Below are positions 32,596 to 46,692 of a stretch of DNA of 64,000 nucleotides, piece by piece. The notes under the pieces were generated by a model that did no database searches, was not told the DNA's origin, and saw only the letters and a list, made by a program, of their open reading frames with translations. The position numbers and the translations under genes are program-made. This DNA comes from Sepioteuthis lessoniana. Its lineage: Eukaryota > Mollusca > Cephalopoda > Myopsida > Loliginidae. The stretch covers positions 64,501 through 128,500 of the forward strand of contig CAUZXS010002443.1 in the NCBI GenBank assembly GCA_963585895.1. The letters are read 5' to 3'. How positions within the stretch are numbered: the first letter of the stretch is position 1; each line of letters starts with the position of its first letter.

Positions 32596-35500
32596 GTAGA
32601 TAAATAGCAAATATTTTAATATAGATACAGTAATTTACAAGTTTCTCTACATTCTTTGTGGTGCGTTACAAATAGCATTTACCGAAAAATCTTTGAACAG
32701 GATTTTTTTGTTTACGACACATTCAGCTTAAATCTAATTTTTTCTAATCCTAGTACCCGCCCACAAAATGATATGGAAAATTACGATTGCTATTGTATTT
32801 TATATTTGCATGGAAGAAAAAAAGCCTGTTTTAAAACGTGTTCTTTTGTTTTCAACTAAGCATTTTACCTCAATTTATTTAATGTCTTCTTTATTAAAAG
32901 TCTTTGAGACGGACAATAAGATTTTGTTGTTTCGGGGTTTATTTGCTGTGTTTTTAGGTGGGGGGGGGGTATCTATGTTTTGAATCAAAAGAAAAAGGAA
33001 AAGGTGAGTTTTATCTTTAACATCTCTTAGCGGAGCCTTTGAAAGAAATTTGATAAAGGAGTACAAAATTTCGATAAATGCTCAAGACATTCCGCTAACT
33101 TGCTGAGGAAATATATGCTGCAATTAGCAAATTTATATAGAAATGCATTACTTACATTTTGCATCCAGGTAAAAATTTAAAAATTTTTTTAATAGTTATC
33201 CCAAAAGAAGGAAGTTACCAAGTAACAGAAACTCACCAAAAAGTGAGCGGGAGAGAATGTGCACCGTTTCTGGGCCTTCCTCTCGACGGTTTTATTTGCA
33301 CATCGCCCCCCCCCCGCCTCACTGACATGAGGCCCCATTAAAGCATCCTGTCAAATCAACGTCTAACGGCGAAATGTAAAAATTTTCAAATTTGCTCACG
33401 TAATTAGAATATTGTTGCGCATTAGCGAGCTGGTGATGCTATGACGTGTTTATTTTGAAATGTTCCACGGGACGTTTCTTTTATTCCATATCCACATTGA
33501 ATTTCTGTTATTTCTGTAAGGCGTTACATACTTTTGCTTCTATTACGCCGATTGATTCCAATTTGTCCCAGAAATTGGTACAGGGTGCCTGCAACGAAAC
33601 CTCTTGCTCCAATCTCCACAGCTTTAACGGTAACGCTATACCCTTCCTTTTCCAGTTCTTTTTTGAGATCTTCATATTTGCTTGTTTTGTAATCGTGGCT
33701 TTTTTCTAGTCGGCTCTCAAATGGTATTGTTAATTCTACCAGGATGACCTTTGAGTTCTCCTTCGAAAATAGAACAATGTCTGGTCGCAGACCCTTATTA
33801 GATATTATTTTCGGGTAATCATTATGCCAGCCAGAAATTATATATCGTCATTCGATTGTAAGTTTTCATCTTCTCAGTAATTGATAGAAGTCAAAAATAA
33901 AGAAATTTATCGAGTGGGTTAATAATTGTGAGTTGAAGACAAGGTTTTTAAATTCAAATATTCAGTGTAAAAAAATGAAGATAATGACAGAAATTTACAT
34001 GGCGAATATGAATATTATATATATAACTGCAGACATTTTTCTCAGATATTCTGGCCTAGTATCAAAGTTTCTTTTCGTGGTAACCCCTTTCGTTCTTGTT
34101 GTTATCTGCTTATGGTTTTATAATATAAGTTATAAGACTCTCACAAAAGTTGAGTCTTTAATATGCACAAGCAAAATAGGAAATTTGCAGACTCCTGCAT
34201 CTGGGGATGATGTACCCCCAGCAGTCCTCCTCAATAAGTCCAGCTTATTGTTGACTGTAAGTAAAATAAATAAAGTTGGCGACCATAGTCGTGGGCGACC
34301 AGAAGGCTCCCTTTTCAGTAGCTACTACACTGAGGTGTTGGGGAGGGCTCTACTCCTTCCCCTGGATTTCTCCACTTTACCCTTGATATGTACCTTATAA
34401 TGCTGAGTGTTAAGCAAGGAAGTATCAAGTACCATTTTTTAAGTCTTTAGTATGACTCGACCTGGGATTGAACCCTGGTCTCTTGGGCCATTGGCGAACA
34501 CTCTACCCAATAAATACTTACAAACGTAGGTCACATTAACCATTTTCTTTCAACTGTATTAATTTCTCTTATTTAGTGTAGTCATAATTTTATCTTTAAC
34601 AGTGTTTCACAGTTTGGTCCCTACTGACTACTTATGGAGGTATTATGAGAGGGTGATGACTAAAATTATTTTACTGGAGGGCCGTTTAGTGTTGAAAAAG
34701 CAGTGAATAAATTTCTATAGCATAGAGAAGTATAGATTAGGCAAGAACAACACTATGCTGATTAAACTGAAGTTAAACAGTGTGCACATGTAGCTACTGT
34801 AGCAATCTGGCAGTACAAAGTGGATGGGTTATTTTTGGTGTGTATTGAAAAAATGAAATTTGTAATTTATATGCACTCTCAGAAGGTAACCATTAAGCTC
34901 TGTTAAAAAAAAATCAATATTAGCAAACATTTTCAGCTTTCTTACATTTTAAGCAAAAAAACATTAAAAAAAACCAGAAAAATTTAAGATGGCAGTTGTT
35001 CAACCAGGGTGAAATTTAAAAAGATATATCAAGAGTTTATAATGACAATGAAATTTTTTCTTACACCATAGTAAAGTGTAACAGCCACCATCATTTTTCA
35101 AACAAGAAAATTGAAACTGGTCTATCCATAACTAATGATGCTACTGCAGTGTTTCCCAATGGGATCCTGCTGACTGCACTTCTGTAGAGGGGTAAGACTC
35201 CCCCAACGAGGCTACCTGTTGGCCGTGAGTAGCGATCCGTGACGCTTAAGGGCGGGATCCTGACGGTTGAGCATTACTTAGCCTGAAAACTGAAAGGTCA
35301 AGTTACTTGCAACACACCACTTTGGGCTTACTTGGCTAGACAAGTGGTTGGAGTGGTCCGATCAGATCAATTGGCTGGTCCTCTTTCAGATTTTACATAA
35401 ATTTGAATGAGGACAGTGGCTGTAGGGTCAATCATGCTGTGGTAAGACTTATAATCCTTCCTGTCCCTGGGCAAGTAGTTATCTTGGTCATGAAAATCCA

Positions 35501-38500
35501 GTGACAAAATAAAATAGTCAAACATCAGCATGAGTATACCGAACATGTAGCCCTGATGTTGCCTTGGTGAATGGGTTTCCCCCTAGGCACATCCCCATAT
35601 AGGCTTCCAAGGTGGGTAGGGAGCATGTTTGGTGAAACTCATAATTATTCATATGGCTAATACAAATAAACCCCAAGCTAATAAAAAAAAAGATTATGGG
35701 AAAGTTCTGACAGTGAAACAGAAGAAAAACCAAACAACTTCCCATCTTTCATAGTGATGGAATCAACAGAGGAATTTCCTCTAAGTAAACTGTCTCCATT
35801 CAAAATTGAAAAAGTACTATCCAAAAATCTAAAATCAAAAACAGTTAAAAAACTAAAAAATGGAACATTACTAATTGAAATTCACAATAAAAACCAATCT
35901 GATGAATTATTAAAATGGAAACATTTTGATAACATAAAAATCAAAACCTACCCTCACAATTCCCTGAACACATACAAAGGAGTCATGAAAAGCCACAAAC
36001 TCTCCTTATGTACTTTAGATGAGATTAAAACAAACTTAAAAGACCAAAATGTCACAGAATTCAAATTAAAAAATACATATATACTGACTTTCAGCACTCA
36101 CAAAATTCCAAAAGAAATCAAAATTGGATACCAAAAAATAAATGTAGAACCCTACTTCCCGAATCCATTAAGAGGTTTGGACACCATCAAGACCAGTGTA
36201 CACGACCACCAGTAGGTGTAAGATGTGGGGAATATGACATACATAAAGACTGCCAAAGAGTCTACAAATGTGCCAACTGCCAAGGAAACCACAGTGCCGG
36301 GTCTAAAGAACTTGAATAAAGCAAATTGGGAGAAATTTCAAAAACTATGCTCAGAGGAATTAAAAGTAGGTCCAAACATTAAGAACTTAATACAATTCAT
36401 GGAAACACTGGTTTTCATTGCACAAAGATGCATCCCAAAGAACAAAATCAAGATGAAACGAAATAGATCTTGGTTTGATGGTAAATGAAAAGAGGCTATC
36501 AGGCTTAGAAGAAAAGCATTAAGGGAATTTGAAAAAGAACAAACAACAGACAACTTACAAAAATTTAAACAACTCCAAGCAAGAGCTTGGAAAACAATAA
36601 AAGAAAATAAACAAGAAAACTGGGAAAATTATATTAGCAAACTTAGTTCAACAACAAAAACAAAATCCATATGGGACATGATAAAAAGATAGCTGGTAAA
36701 TTCCATACCCATGCAATAAATCACCTTTCTAAAAACAACATTGCCCAGTTGGCTGGGGCTGTAGAATACACCGACTGCTTCTCTGCAGAGGGGTAAGAAA
36801 CCCCCAACGAGTGTCCTGGATATGACACTAAACAATCGGCTGGTGAGGTTCCAGCAATGCTGGAGCTTTGGGGAATGCGGAGTACCCCTTCAATGCCATT
36901 GCTCCCAGGTCCACTTTAGCCCGGAGTGGTAGCACCTGATAAGGGTCCTATCTATAGGTTAAATAGAACTAAACCGTGCTTCTTTCACTATACTGATTTT
37001 TGCATTTAAACTGCGTATTTATGCTAAACTGAATAGTTTAAAATAGAACTGTTTTGACATTGGAACTGCTTACTTGTGCTGAACTGAATTGCTCAGAATA
37101 GAACTGTTTTTGACGTCTAAACTGTGTACTTATGCTGAACTGAATTATCTGAAATAAAACTGTTTGACATTTAACTCTGTGTATTGCCCAGTCGGCGGGG
37201 GCTGTAGAATACACTGACTGCACCTCTGCAGAGGGTAAGACCCCCCCCCCAACGAGTGTCCTGGATATGACACTAAACAATCTGATGGTGAGGTTCCAGC
37301 AGTGCTGGAGCTTTGGGGAATGCGGAGTACTCCTTCATTGCCATTGCTCCCAGGTCCACACTGGCCCGGAGTGGTAGCACCTGATAGAGCTCTATCTATG
37401 GGTTAAATAGAACTAACGGCATACTTATGCTAAACTGAATTGTTTGAGTAAACTGAATAGCTTGAAATAGAAATGTTTTTGACAATTAAACTGTACTCAC
37501 ATTTGAAATGAGTGCTTGTGCTCAACTGAATTGTTTGAAATAGAACTGTTTTTTCGACATTAAAACTGTATTTACACTTAACTGAATTGTTACATATAAT
37601 TGCAACTGTCTTTTTACATTGAAACTGTATTTACACTAAACTAAATTGTTTAACTGTTCTGACATATAACTGTGTGTAAACAAAATCTGTACTTTTACAA
37701 AACTGAATTAGCTAAAGTAGAATTGCTTGACTAAACTGAATAGCTCGAAATAAAAATGTTTTTTTTTACAATTAAACTGTACAATTTAAAACTGCGTGCT
37801 TTTGCTAAACTGAATTGTTTTAAATTGAACTATTTTTGACACTGAAACTGTACTTACCCTAAACTGAATTGTTATATATAACTGAATAGTTTGAAATAGA
37901 AATGTTTTTGACAATTAAACTGTGTACTCATGCTAAACCGAATTGTTTTAAATAGAACTGATTATTTACATAAAAATGGATTTGGCGTTAAATAACCTAC
38001 AAAGGTTGATATGCCATAAAACCAAACCAAACCAAAAACATCAACAAAATAACAAATAAAAAAGATATAGCGGACGAATTAGCAATAACCTTCTCAATGA
38101 ACTCATCAGCAAAGAATGGAAATGAAAAATTTGCCAAATTTAAATAAAACGCTGAAAAGCTAAAATTGAACTTTAAATCAAATAACACTTAAAAGTTACA
38201 ATCTTCCTTTTACAATAGAAGAACTTAAAGATGCAATTCAAACATCTTAAAATACAGTAATTGGTCCAGATGAAATTCATTACGAATTTCTAAAACACTT
38301 ACCAAAAAAAATCACTCGACTATCTCCTCACAATATCTAATGATATCTGGATGAATGGGACATTCCCAGAATCATGGAAAATAGCAACTATCATCCCTAT
38401 ACCGAAACCTAGAAAAGACAACACAAACCCATCTCACAACCACCCAATAGCCCTAACTAGTTGCCTCTGTAAGACAATGGAGCGCATGGTAAACAAAAGA

Positions 38501-41500
38501 CTGGCTTGGTATCTTGAATCCAATAAACTCATCACAAACACTCAATGTGGTTTCTGAAAACGGTGATCAACAATTGATCAGGTAGTCAAATTAGAAACCT
38601 CCATAAGAGAGGCCAATATCCAGAAACAACACCTTATAGTAGTCTTCTTCGATCTGGAGAAGGCTTATGAGATCACGTGGAGGTTTGGAATAGTGAAAGA
38701 ACTCCATAACCTTGGACTATGAGGAAATTTACCGAACTTCATAAAGAGCTTTCTCTCGGACGGACAGTTCAGAGTCCGAAAAGGGTCAAGATTTTTCAAT
38801 CTGTACAAACAGGAAGAGGGAGTCCTGCAATGGAGTATTCTATCTGTGACACTTTTCATTATAAAAATCAACAGCATTACAAAGTGTCTGACTCCTGAAA
38901 TTGATGGATACCTCTATGTAGATGACTTCTGTATCACTGCCAGATCAAAATATATGAGGACTGCAGAATGCCATCTGCAACAGTGTATCCATAAAATCAT
39001 ACATTGGGCAAATACCAATGGATTCAAGATATCCAAAAACAAAACAAGATGTGTTTATTTATAAATCTGCCAGGAAAACCTACATCAAAAAGCTTGACCC
39101 AATTTACCATGAAGGCCTAAGACTGGTCTTAGGAGCCTTCAAAACCTCCCCAGTAGACAGTCTATATACCAAAGCACATGAAGCACCCCTACAACTCAGG
39201 AGCGAAAAATTGGCTCTCCAGTACTGCATTAAACTGAAATCATGCCCATCCAACCCAGCATATGACTGCATCTTCCAGAGTAAATATAAACAACAATTTG
39301 AACAAAAGGAAAGAACAATCAAACCATTTGGCCTTCGGATGGAACCTATCCTCAAAGAATCAACAATCTCCCTTGCAAATGTACATAAAAGCATCATCAC
39401 ACAAATTCCACCCTGGATAATTAAAAAACCAAAAGTAATCCTCCAATTATCTGAACTCCCCAAAACAAAAACACATCCTAGCACTTATATAGAAAAATTT
39501 CACACTATCCTCCTGCATCATCCTGACCACCAATATATATTCACAGACGGCTCGAAGGATAACAATAAAACAGCATGTGCAGCTGTTCTCAATAAAACAA
39601 TTCTCAAAAAAGGCCTTCCTAAGGAAAGCTCCATTTTTACAGCAGAAATCTGTGCCATTGACCTTGCTCTCGATATAATATCAAAGAACAAATATTGCAA
39701 ATATATCATATTCTCTGACTCGCTCTCTGTATTAACATCATTAAAAAATACTTGAGAACCCGTTAATTATTAAACTACTGAACAGACTAGACTTGATGTC
39801 CAGCCATAAAGAAATAATCATGTACTTGATTCCAAGCCACATTGGAGTGAGTGGCAATGAAAGCGCTGACTCGGCAGCAAAATCAGCCTTAGATCTGAGC
39901 TCTGACAATATCAGCATCCCATATACGGACTTGAAACCACAAATAAATAGGTTCTTTATTACAAAATGGCAACAATGCTAGAATGATAGCATTAATAATT
40001 AAGCTCTTCCAATAATAGCATTAATAATTAAGCTCTTCCAAATCAAGTCCACTTTGGGAGAATGGAGACCAGCATTTTGAAAATCAAGAATGGAACAAGT
40101 CATTATATCCAGACTGCGTATAGGTCATACAAGACTCACCCACTCGTTCATCCTCAAGCAGGAACAACCACCACAGTGTTTGATATGCCAGACGCCTTAC
40201 ACCATTAAACATATCCTAATGGAATGTGGTGTACTAGCTACCACCAGAGAACGACATTTTAAAGCAGATAACATGAGAGATCTGTTTGAGAACATCAACA
40301 TGGATGATGTCCTCTCTTTCTTAAGAGTTGTACCTAAAAATATGATACATCATTACAATCCGAAATATTCAATGGATCAACCTACCAATTAACCAAATAT
40401 AAAAAAGTTTTGTTAAATAACCCTATGCAAAACCATAAATCTCAACAATTACAACTTGTAGTGGGTCCACTCTGACTCGGGGTGATTGTACCTGTTGGGG
40501 TCCTACTTGTGGGTCGAATGGATCAAAACACGAATTTAAAAGAAAAGTGAGTTTATGAAGAAAAAGTGAGTTCATATAAAAAATGGTTACAAATCATATA
40601 TAATTCAAATATGTAAACCGGATTTGGCATTGAATAACCCATAGTGGTTGATGTGCTGTGAAACTCAAACAACCAACCAACCCAATGGGATCCATAACAT
40701 GGGCCCAGAGGAACATTAGGAGTTATGAGGGGGCTGTAACTTGATTAAAGGTGTAATTTTTGGGCAGTAGAAGGCACTAAAAACATTAGGAAACCTAATT
40801 AATTTTATTTTAATTAGTTAATTTTAACCCCCTTTACTTTCACCTGAGAACTTAAATTTATATAGGTTTTTTTCTTCTTTTTTTTCCATACACATATATA
40901 AACTGTAATCCATATTTGCTGTTTTTCAACCTCAAATTAAATGTGTGGAGTCATCTGATGAGATAGAGAGTATAATGATATTCTTCGCCAAAATAAATTT
41001 ATAATGACAATTTAACCAGGTTTGAGTTTCCTTCTAATTGCATTATACACACATACACACACACACACACACATGAAGGTGGGCTGAAAAATTCATATGA
41101 TGATGTTATATCTGTTGTTGATTACTTTTTTGACTTATGGGATCCAACACACTGCAACACTGATGGAAGAAGTTATGGTCTACAAGGGAGCCTATGTTGA
41201 AAAATAAACCTCATTTGGTCACATTCCATGAGTGTATATAGGTCAGCAGATGAACTTTTCAGCTGGCCCTCATATATAAACATTTGTACACATCTGGTGG
41301 TGAGGCTCCTGTTCTGAGGGAGCATGGAATTACTCCTTAGATGCCATTACTCCCAGGTCTATTTGAGATAATGTTTAAAATGTTTGCGAACTTTATTAAT
41401 ACATTAGCCCTTAACCTTTAGAACACTGAGACACAAATGCCCATGGGTCCCGATTGAAAAATATCTGAAAACATAAAACCTTACTTAACAGCTTGTGTGC

Positions 41501-44500
41501 CTGTATTGTGCAAGACAATGGTGATACAGAAATGGGGATTCTCTGATTAGCAGTCGAACCACTTGGGCATAGGTTGTGACACAAATACCAACCACATGGG
41601 TTCTAAAATTTGAGATATTGATATTGCTAGTAAATATGAAATGTTTACCTGTTTAAGATGATTGTAAAGATACATTTTTGGAACATATATAATAGAGACC
41701 ATAAGTGTTAAACTGAATTTGACATAAAATAATCCAACAAGGGTTGACATGCCATAAAACCAGTCTATACATATGCATGCTCACACATGCTCACAGAGTG
41801 CTTGTGGAGCTTAGCAAAACTTTTCTCCATAACACTTATAAAATAAAACAAAAAGTAAAATCTAAAATTAGTAGGAATTTTAAAAACAAAACAAAGTCTC
41901 ATATTAATTTAATTATTTCATGATATAAAATGTGCACAATCCTGTAATACTTTTTCATATTATTGAAATCAGTATTTGATATTTCATTTTACTGCTTAGA
42001 TACTGAAATGTTGTGAGAGGTTATATTATCATTAATATCTGAATTGTATTTCTGTGAAATTCTTTAATTAATACATTTTTTCTTCATCTAAGTTTAAACT
42101 GATTATCTATTTCCAAATAGTTTGGTTAGTATATTGAATCTATATCTTAGTGTTCAATTAAACCTTTTTGATTTACTGATTGAATTTGAAATTATGTTAT
42201 TAAGTAATAGATTGGGCCATATCTTTTATTTGGCATATAGTGTAGAGTATTTTGGAAAGATTTAAACCAATGTACTTGGAGAAACTGTTGTGCCTAGCTA
42301 AAGTCAATTCAGTGTGATAGACAAGTAATAACTCCTAAGGTCAATTGAAAGGTCTTCATTAGAGGGTTGTGAAGTCATGTGACTACAGTTCAAGAAATTA
42401 AAAGTTAGATTTTAGTTAGCTCATTACTGCTGAAAGATACGGACGAGTAAAAACCTGTGTGGTAATTTCCATTATGCATCAGACATTTTTCTTATCCTAT
42501 TTATAATACTGTAATGTCTGGAAAGTCACCTTGCTAATCATTGCTCTATGTCAGGAGTTTAGTTTATTTTGTTTATACACACACACACACACACACACAC
42601 ACAAATTACTTGCATAGTTCTAATAAAAACTAAAAATTCAATTTATGTGACATAAGTTCAATTTGTTAGAGTTTTCCTTCTCTTAGACTGGTTGCCATAT
42701 CAGAGCTAAAAAAAACAGTCATCCATAGCTGGATGGATTCATGTTTTTTTCTGATGGTATTTATGTATAAATGTGTTCATATCAATTTAAGATTAATGTT
42801 AATTTCTCTTGTTTCAGAAATATTAATTGTTCCACTTTGTTTGTAGGAGTGAATGCACAATCATTTATACAAGCTTACACTTTGGCTACAACTAACTTTA
42901 CAGTCCAGTTGGCCTCTCCACAGGTCTGTATAAAGCACTCACAATCTCATAATTTTATTGGTGTATTTATTTTTTTTACAGAATTTTATTTTTTATTGTT
43001 TTCATTCCTACAACTGTCACATCCAGAATCCTTTCAATGAATCTGGAAATTGTGGTGCTTGTACAGAATAGGCCACCCATGAAAATTGTTAATTTTGTTT
43101 TAGTGTACAAAAAATTCTACAGAAATGTAATACTTACATTTCCCATCCAGATGTGTTTCATTTGTTTTGTATTTTTCTGTGCAGTTACACTCAATTCCCC
43201 AAATTACAAATCAGCCATTAGCTTTTACTCAATACTTTCTTAGTGTTTAGAGGAGGGAAAGATTTAAAGAATGTGAACAAATTTTAGCTAGTTCAAGATG
43301 TAATTTTGGAATTTGACTATTTAGTAAAAAAAATGAAGCAAATAGTTAAAACTTACTCTTATCTGTATGGTGAATGCAAGTATTATATTTCTACCTAGTT
43401 TTTTGTACATTATCACACAAATAACAGATTTTCATGGGTGAGCTATTCTGTACAAGCACCAAACTTGTCAATCCTTCATTATAATGTTGATTTGCTTTTC
43501 CTCTAAACAGATATATACAACATGTCACTTATAAAAAGTTTGTTCAGTTTCTTTTACACTCCTTTATGTTCATGTATTGATATAAACTGATTAACTTGAA
43601 AATACTTTTATCATCATGATTCATTGATATACTCAGAACTGTTTCCTCATCTTTATTGCTATTTTCATGTCATTTCTGTGAGAACCAATTTTCCATTTCA
43701 AATTTTCCTTAATTTTGTTTCCTCTTTCATTTTTTTCCATTTTCACTTTTGAAAAATTCTGTTTTTTTTTTTTTATAACATTTCATGAGAATATTGCACT
43801 AAAATGATTTTTAATTTTCATTAAAACTGAAAACAAAAACAAAATTCAAAGGTTTATTAAAGAAATAGATATCTTCAATAAAAATTTTTTTGAAATTTTA
43901 AAATCCAAATCAAGAAACAAATTATATATAAAACTAAAAAGACAATAAAAGACATCACAAGACAATAAAACAATGCAATATGGCAGTACATAATTATCTT
44001 TGAGGTAGAATTATTAATCAGAAATTCTCTCTTTAAGAAAAATATTCAGATTGTTAAACAAAGATAAAGCACTTTTTAAAGTAAAAAGACTCGGATTTAA
44101 TTGATTTATAATATTAAAATCAATACAAAATCACAAATTTATAGAATCTGCAGCAAATAGCTAATCTCAATAAATATCTAAGTAAAAAAATTTGATTAAA
44201 ATTTTACAAAACAGGAATTAAATTATAATAATTGAATCATTGTAATAAAAATAGATTAATATATATAATCAAATCATGTTCAATAAAACAAGATATTTTG
44301 AAATATCAATACTACTCAAATTTCCCAAATTGAGAAATTAGCAGTCTTCAGATCTCCTCTCGAAATCTCCATTGTAATACAATATTGTAAACTACTTGGT
44401 GTTCTCTGGAGTAAGACTTTAACATTATCTAGCCATAGTTTTCTATGGTTAAATTGAAAGATGAGCTAAGAGATGGATAAGTTTGTCTTGTCTGAAGTTA

Positions 44501-46168
44501 TTTTTTAAAAATTCTTCACCAGATAGTATTTGATCTAGAAAGTTACAATAAAAACAACAATAAAATAAACAAAAGACAATGAAGAAATAATTGATCTCAG
44601 AATTCAAGTAATTTAAATTTTTTTTTTCAAGTGTGCTTGTTTGTTTTGTTTTTTTTTGTGTTTAATTTTTACTTAATTGCTTTTTGTTGGCGAGTTAAAC
44701 TGACACAAGTCTTACTTGAAAAAACAATACTATGTTCATTAATTTTATTATTATAATGGACATTTTTCTTTTTTATCCACTTTTATATTCATTCATCTTA
44801 CTTCACATCTACCATGCTGCATCCCATGATTTTCCATGCTGTACATTTGTATGGCTCATATATCACTTTCCTCCCCTAGAGTCAGTTATCTAGGGACCAA
44901 CCAAAGTAATATAACTAAATGACTATGAAGGCTGCATGATTGTTTGTCATGTAGTTTTATTGTACTTGTAGGGTTTTGATAAGTAAAAAGTAAAGTTGGC
45001 GACCGTAGTTGAGGGGGACCAGAAGGCTCCCTTTTCCATAGCTACTACTCTGAAGTGTAGAGGAGGGCACTACTCTTTTCCCTGGCTTGCTCCACTTTAC
45101 CCTCAATACGTCTCTTATATTGCCGAGTGTCAACCAAGGAGGTATCAAGTACCATTTTTAAAGTCTTTGGTATGACACGACCTGGGATTGAACCCAGGTT
45201 TCCCAGACCATTGGTGAACACTCTACCCACTAAGTCAATGAAGTTTTAACTTAGTTAAAGTCCCACTATCCCTTTTATCAGGTTTCTTCAGCTTATTCTT
45301 TCATTTCTTGTGTTGGCCAGTATATTTTGGTGTATTTGATTTGGTATTTTCTTACACCTGTCTTGCTCATTCTATTTCTTTTTCTTCTTCATGGCAGTTT
45401 TCCTAATGATTGGAAATTTTTTCAACCTCCACTTTCATTTCAAGTTGGAAACAAAAGGAAATTTCAATATCTTTTACATAATCATCAGGCAAAATGTGAA
45501 AGAAAGTTTGATTGTTTTTGCTTTTTTAGTCTCAAATTGAATTAAACATGTCACTTTATTTGTTTGCAGGGAAGGTAGGTATGTATATTAAAATTTAAGT
45601 TTGTGTCAGCACATCAAAAACTAAATTTTAGGAAGGTGAAGGTGATTTTTACTAGAGATGTAGTTAGAAATGATAACATTGTGTTTTGGGTAATTAAAAA
45701 CATTTAAATACAAAATAAAACATGTAAATTATTTAAAATATTCCTAATTCTATTTTTTCCTTCCTTACTGCAGTTATATATTTTTATTACAATCTAATAT
45801 GAACAGGTAGTGTTTAAGTTTCATTTTATTTGAAAAAAGAAAGATTGAACAAAGAACAAGGCTCTCTTAGTTGAAATCATCTAACCAATTCCAATGACAT
45901 TAGTTGTAGTAGTGAGCACAAATGCTAACTTGTCTCTTTTAGATGTGTCCCTTGGTCAAATTCACATCAGCACTTGAGTTGGTCTTGTAACTTAGAGATA
46001 TGCCATGTCCTCACTTAATCCCATTCTTTTAATAAGGTAGAAATATATATTTAGTTATTTAAATGTCTGAGTAGCCTTAATGACCATCCACTACCAGGCC
46101 CCAGGCCAATATATTAAGTAGCATTTGATTCGCTTAGACTCTGGAGTGCTGTTAAACATACTTGTAAA

Positions 46169-46200
<32 letters not shown>

Positions 46201-46658
46201 TTATTATTCTTATTGGCCCCAGTTGAGATCAACAACGTTTTGCAGTTACTGCCTGGACAGTTATGATAGCCATGGGAAAATTGTGCATTTATATGATCAC
46301 TCAACCAATTGCTTCTCTGTCATCTGTTGTCACAAACATTTTGTTATACATACCTTGAATACACAGGCTTAAACCAGTGCCAGTAGGTGTCGTCAGTGAT
46401 GTTTTAATCTTCTGGGTCATTGGGGAGTTTCGGGTCTTTCAACATCATACTCCCCTCACCAGAATGACCCCCCTCAGAGATGATCAATTTCTGAGTCACC
46501 TACCGTATACAACCCTTTTGTTAAGATATTTGATGATGGAACAAAGCACAGGGAGAAGTGGGTTAATGCCTTTTCTAAAGTAAAATGAACATAAGCAACC
46601 TCAGCCAAAATTTAAACTCTAGTTGCTCATCCTGATTTACTAGCTGATACACATCCCA

Positions 46659-46692
<34 letters not shown>

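Larger units (their letters stand above)
35158..40440 (+). mobile_element. I-clade (Nimb/I-like) LINE with RNase H, degenerate
   Basis: A decayed LINE in GATD1 intron 1, same strand. The 5' UTR starts near 35158. ORF1 is open from 35685 (ATG 35757) to 36215 (FPLSKLSPFKIEKVL, LNTYKGVM), followed in another frame by three zinc-knuckle-like CCHC blocks (36170-36300; CGEYDIHKDC, CANCQGNH). The endonuclease domain is missing; ORF2 resumes at 36310 with its linker (LNKANWEKFQKLCSEEL). A SINE-like insertion (36741-38033) splits it. RT follows at 38220-39060 (FPESWKIATIIPIPKP, VVFFDLEKAYE, YLYVDDFCI), then RNase H at 39530-39960 (FTDGSKDNNKTACAAVL, PSHIGVSGNESADSAAK), and a C-terminal CxxC...H...C block at 40165-40215. 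There are many stops and frameshifts, for example in 38330-38830. The 3' end is near TTAAATAACCC at 40416. Confidence 0.85.

Noticed and set aside
33933-34400. 155-codon + strand frame with hydrophobic segments
   Set aside because: Its last third is SINE-A sequence in antisense and the rest matches no family.
34271-34515. tRNA-like head of SINE-A as a working tRNA gene
   Set aside because: No paired acceptor stem and it is joined to a repeated SINE body.
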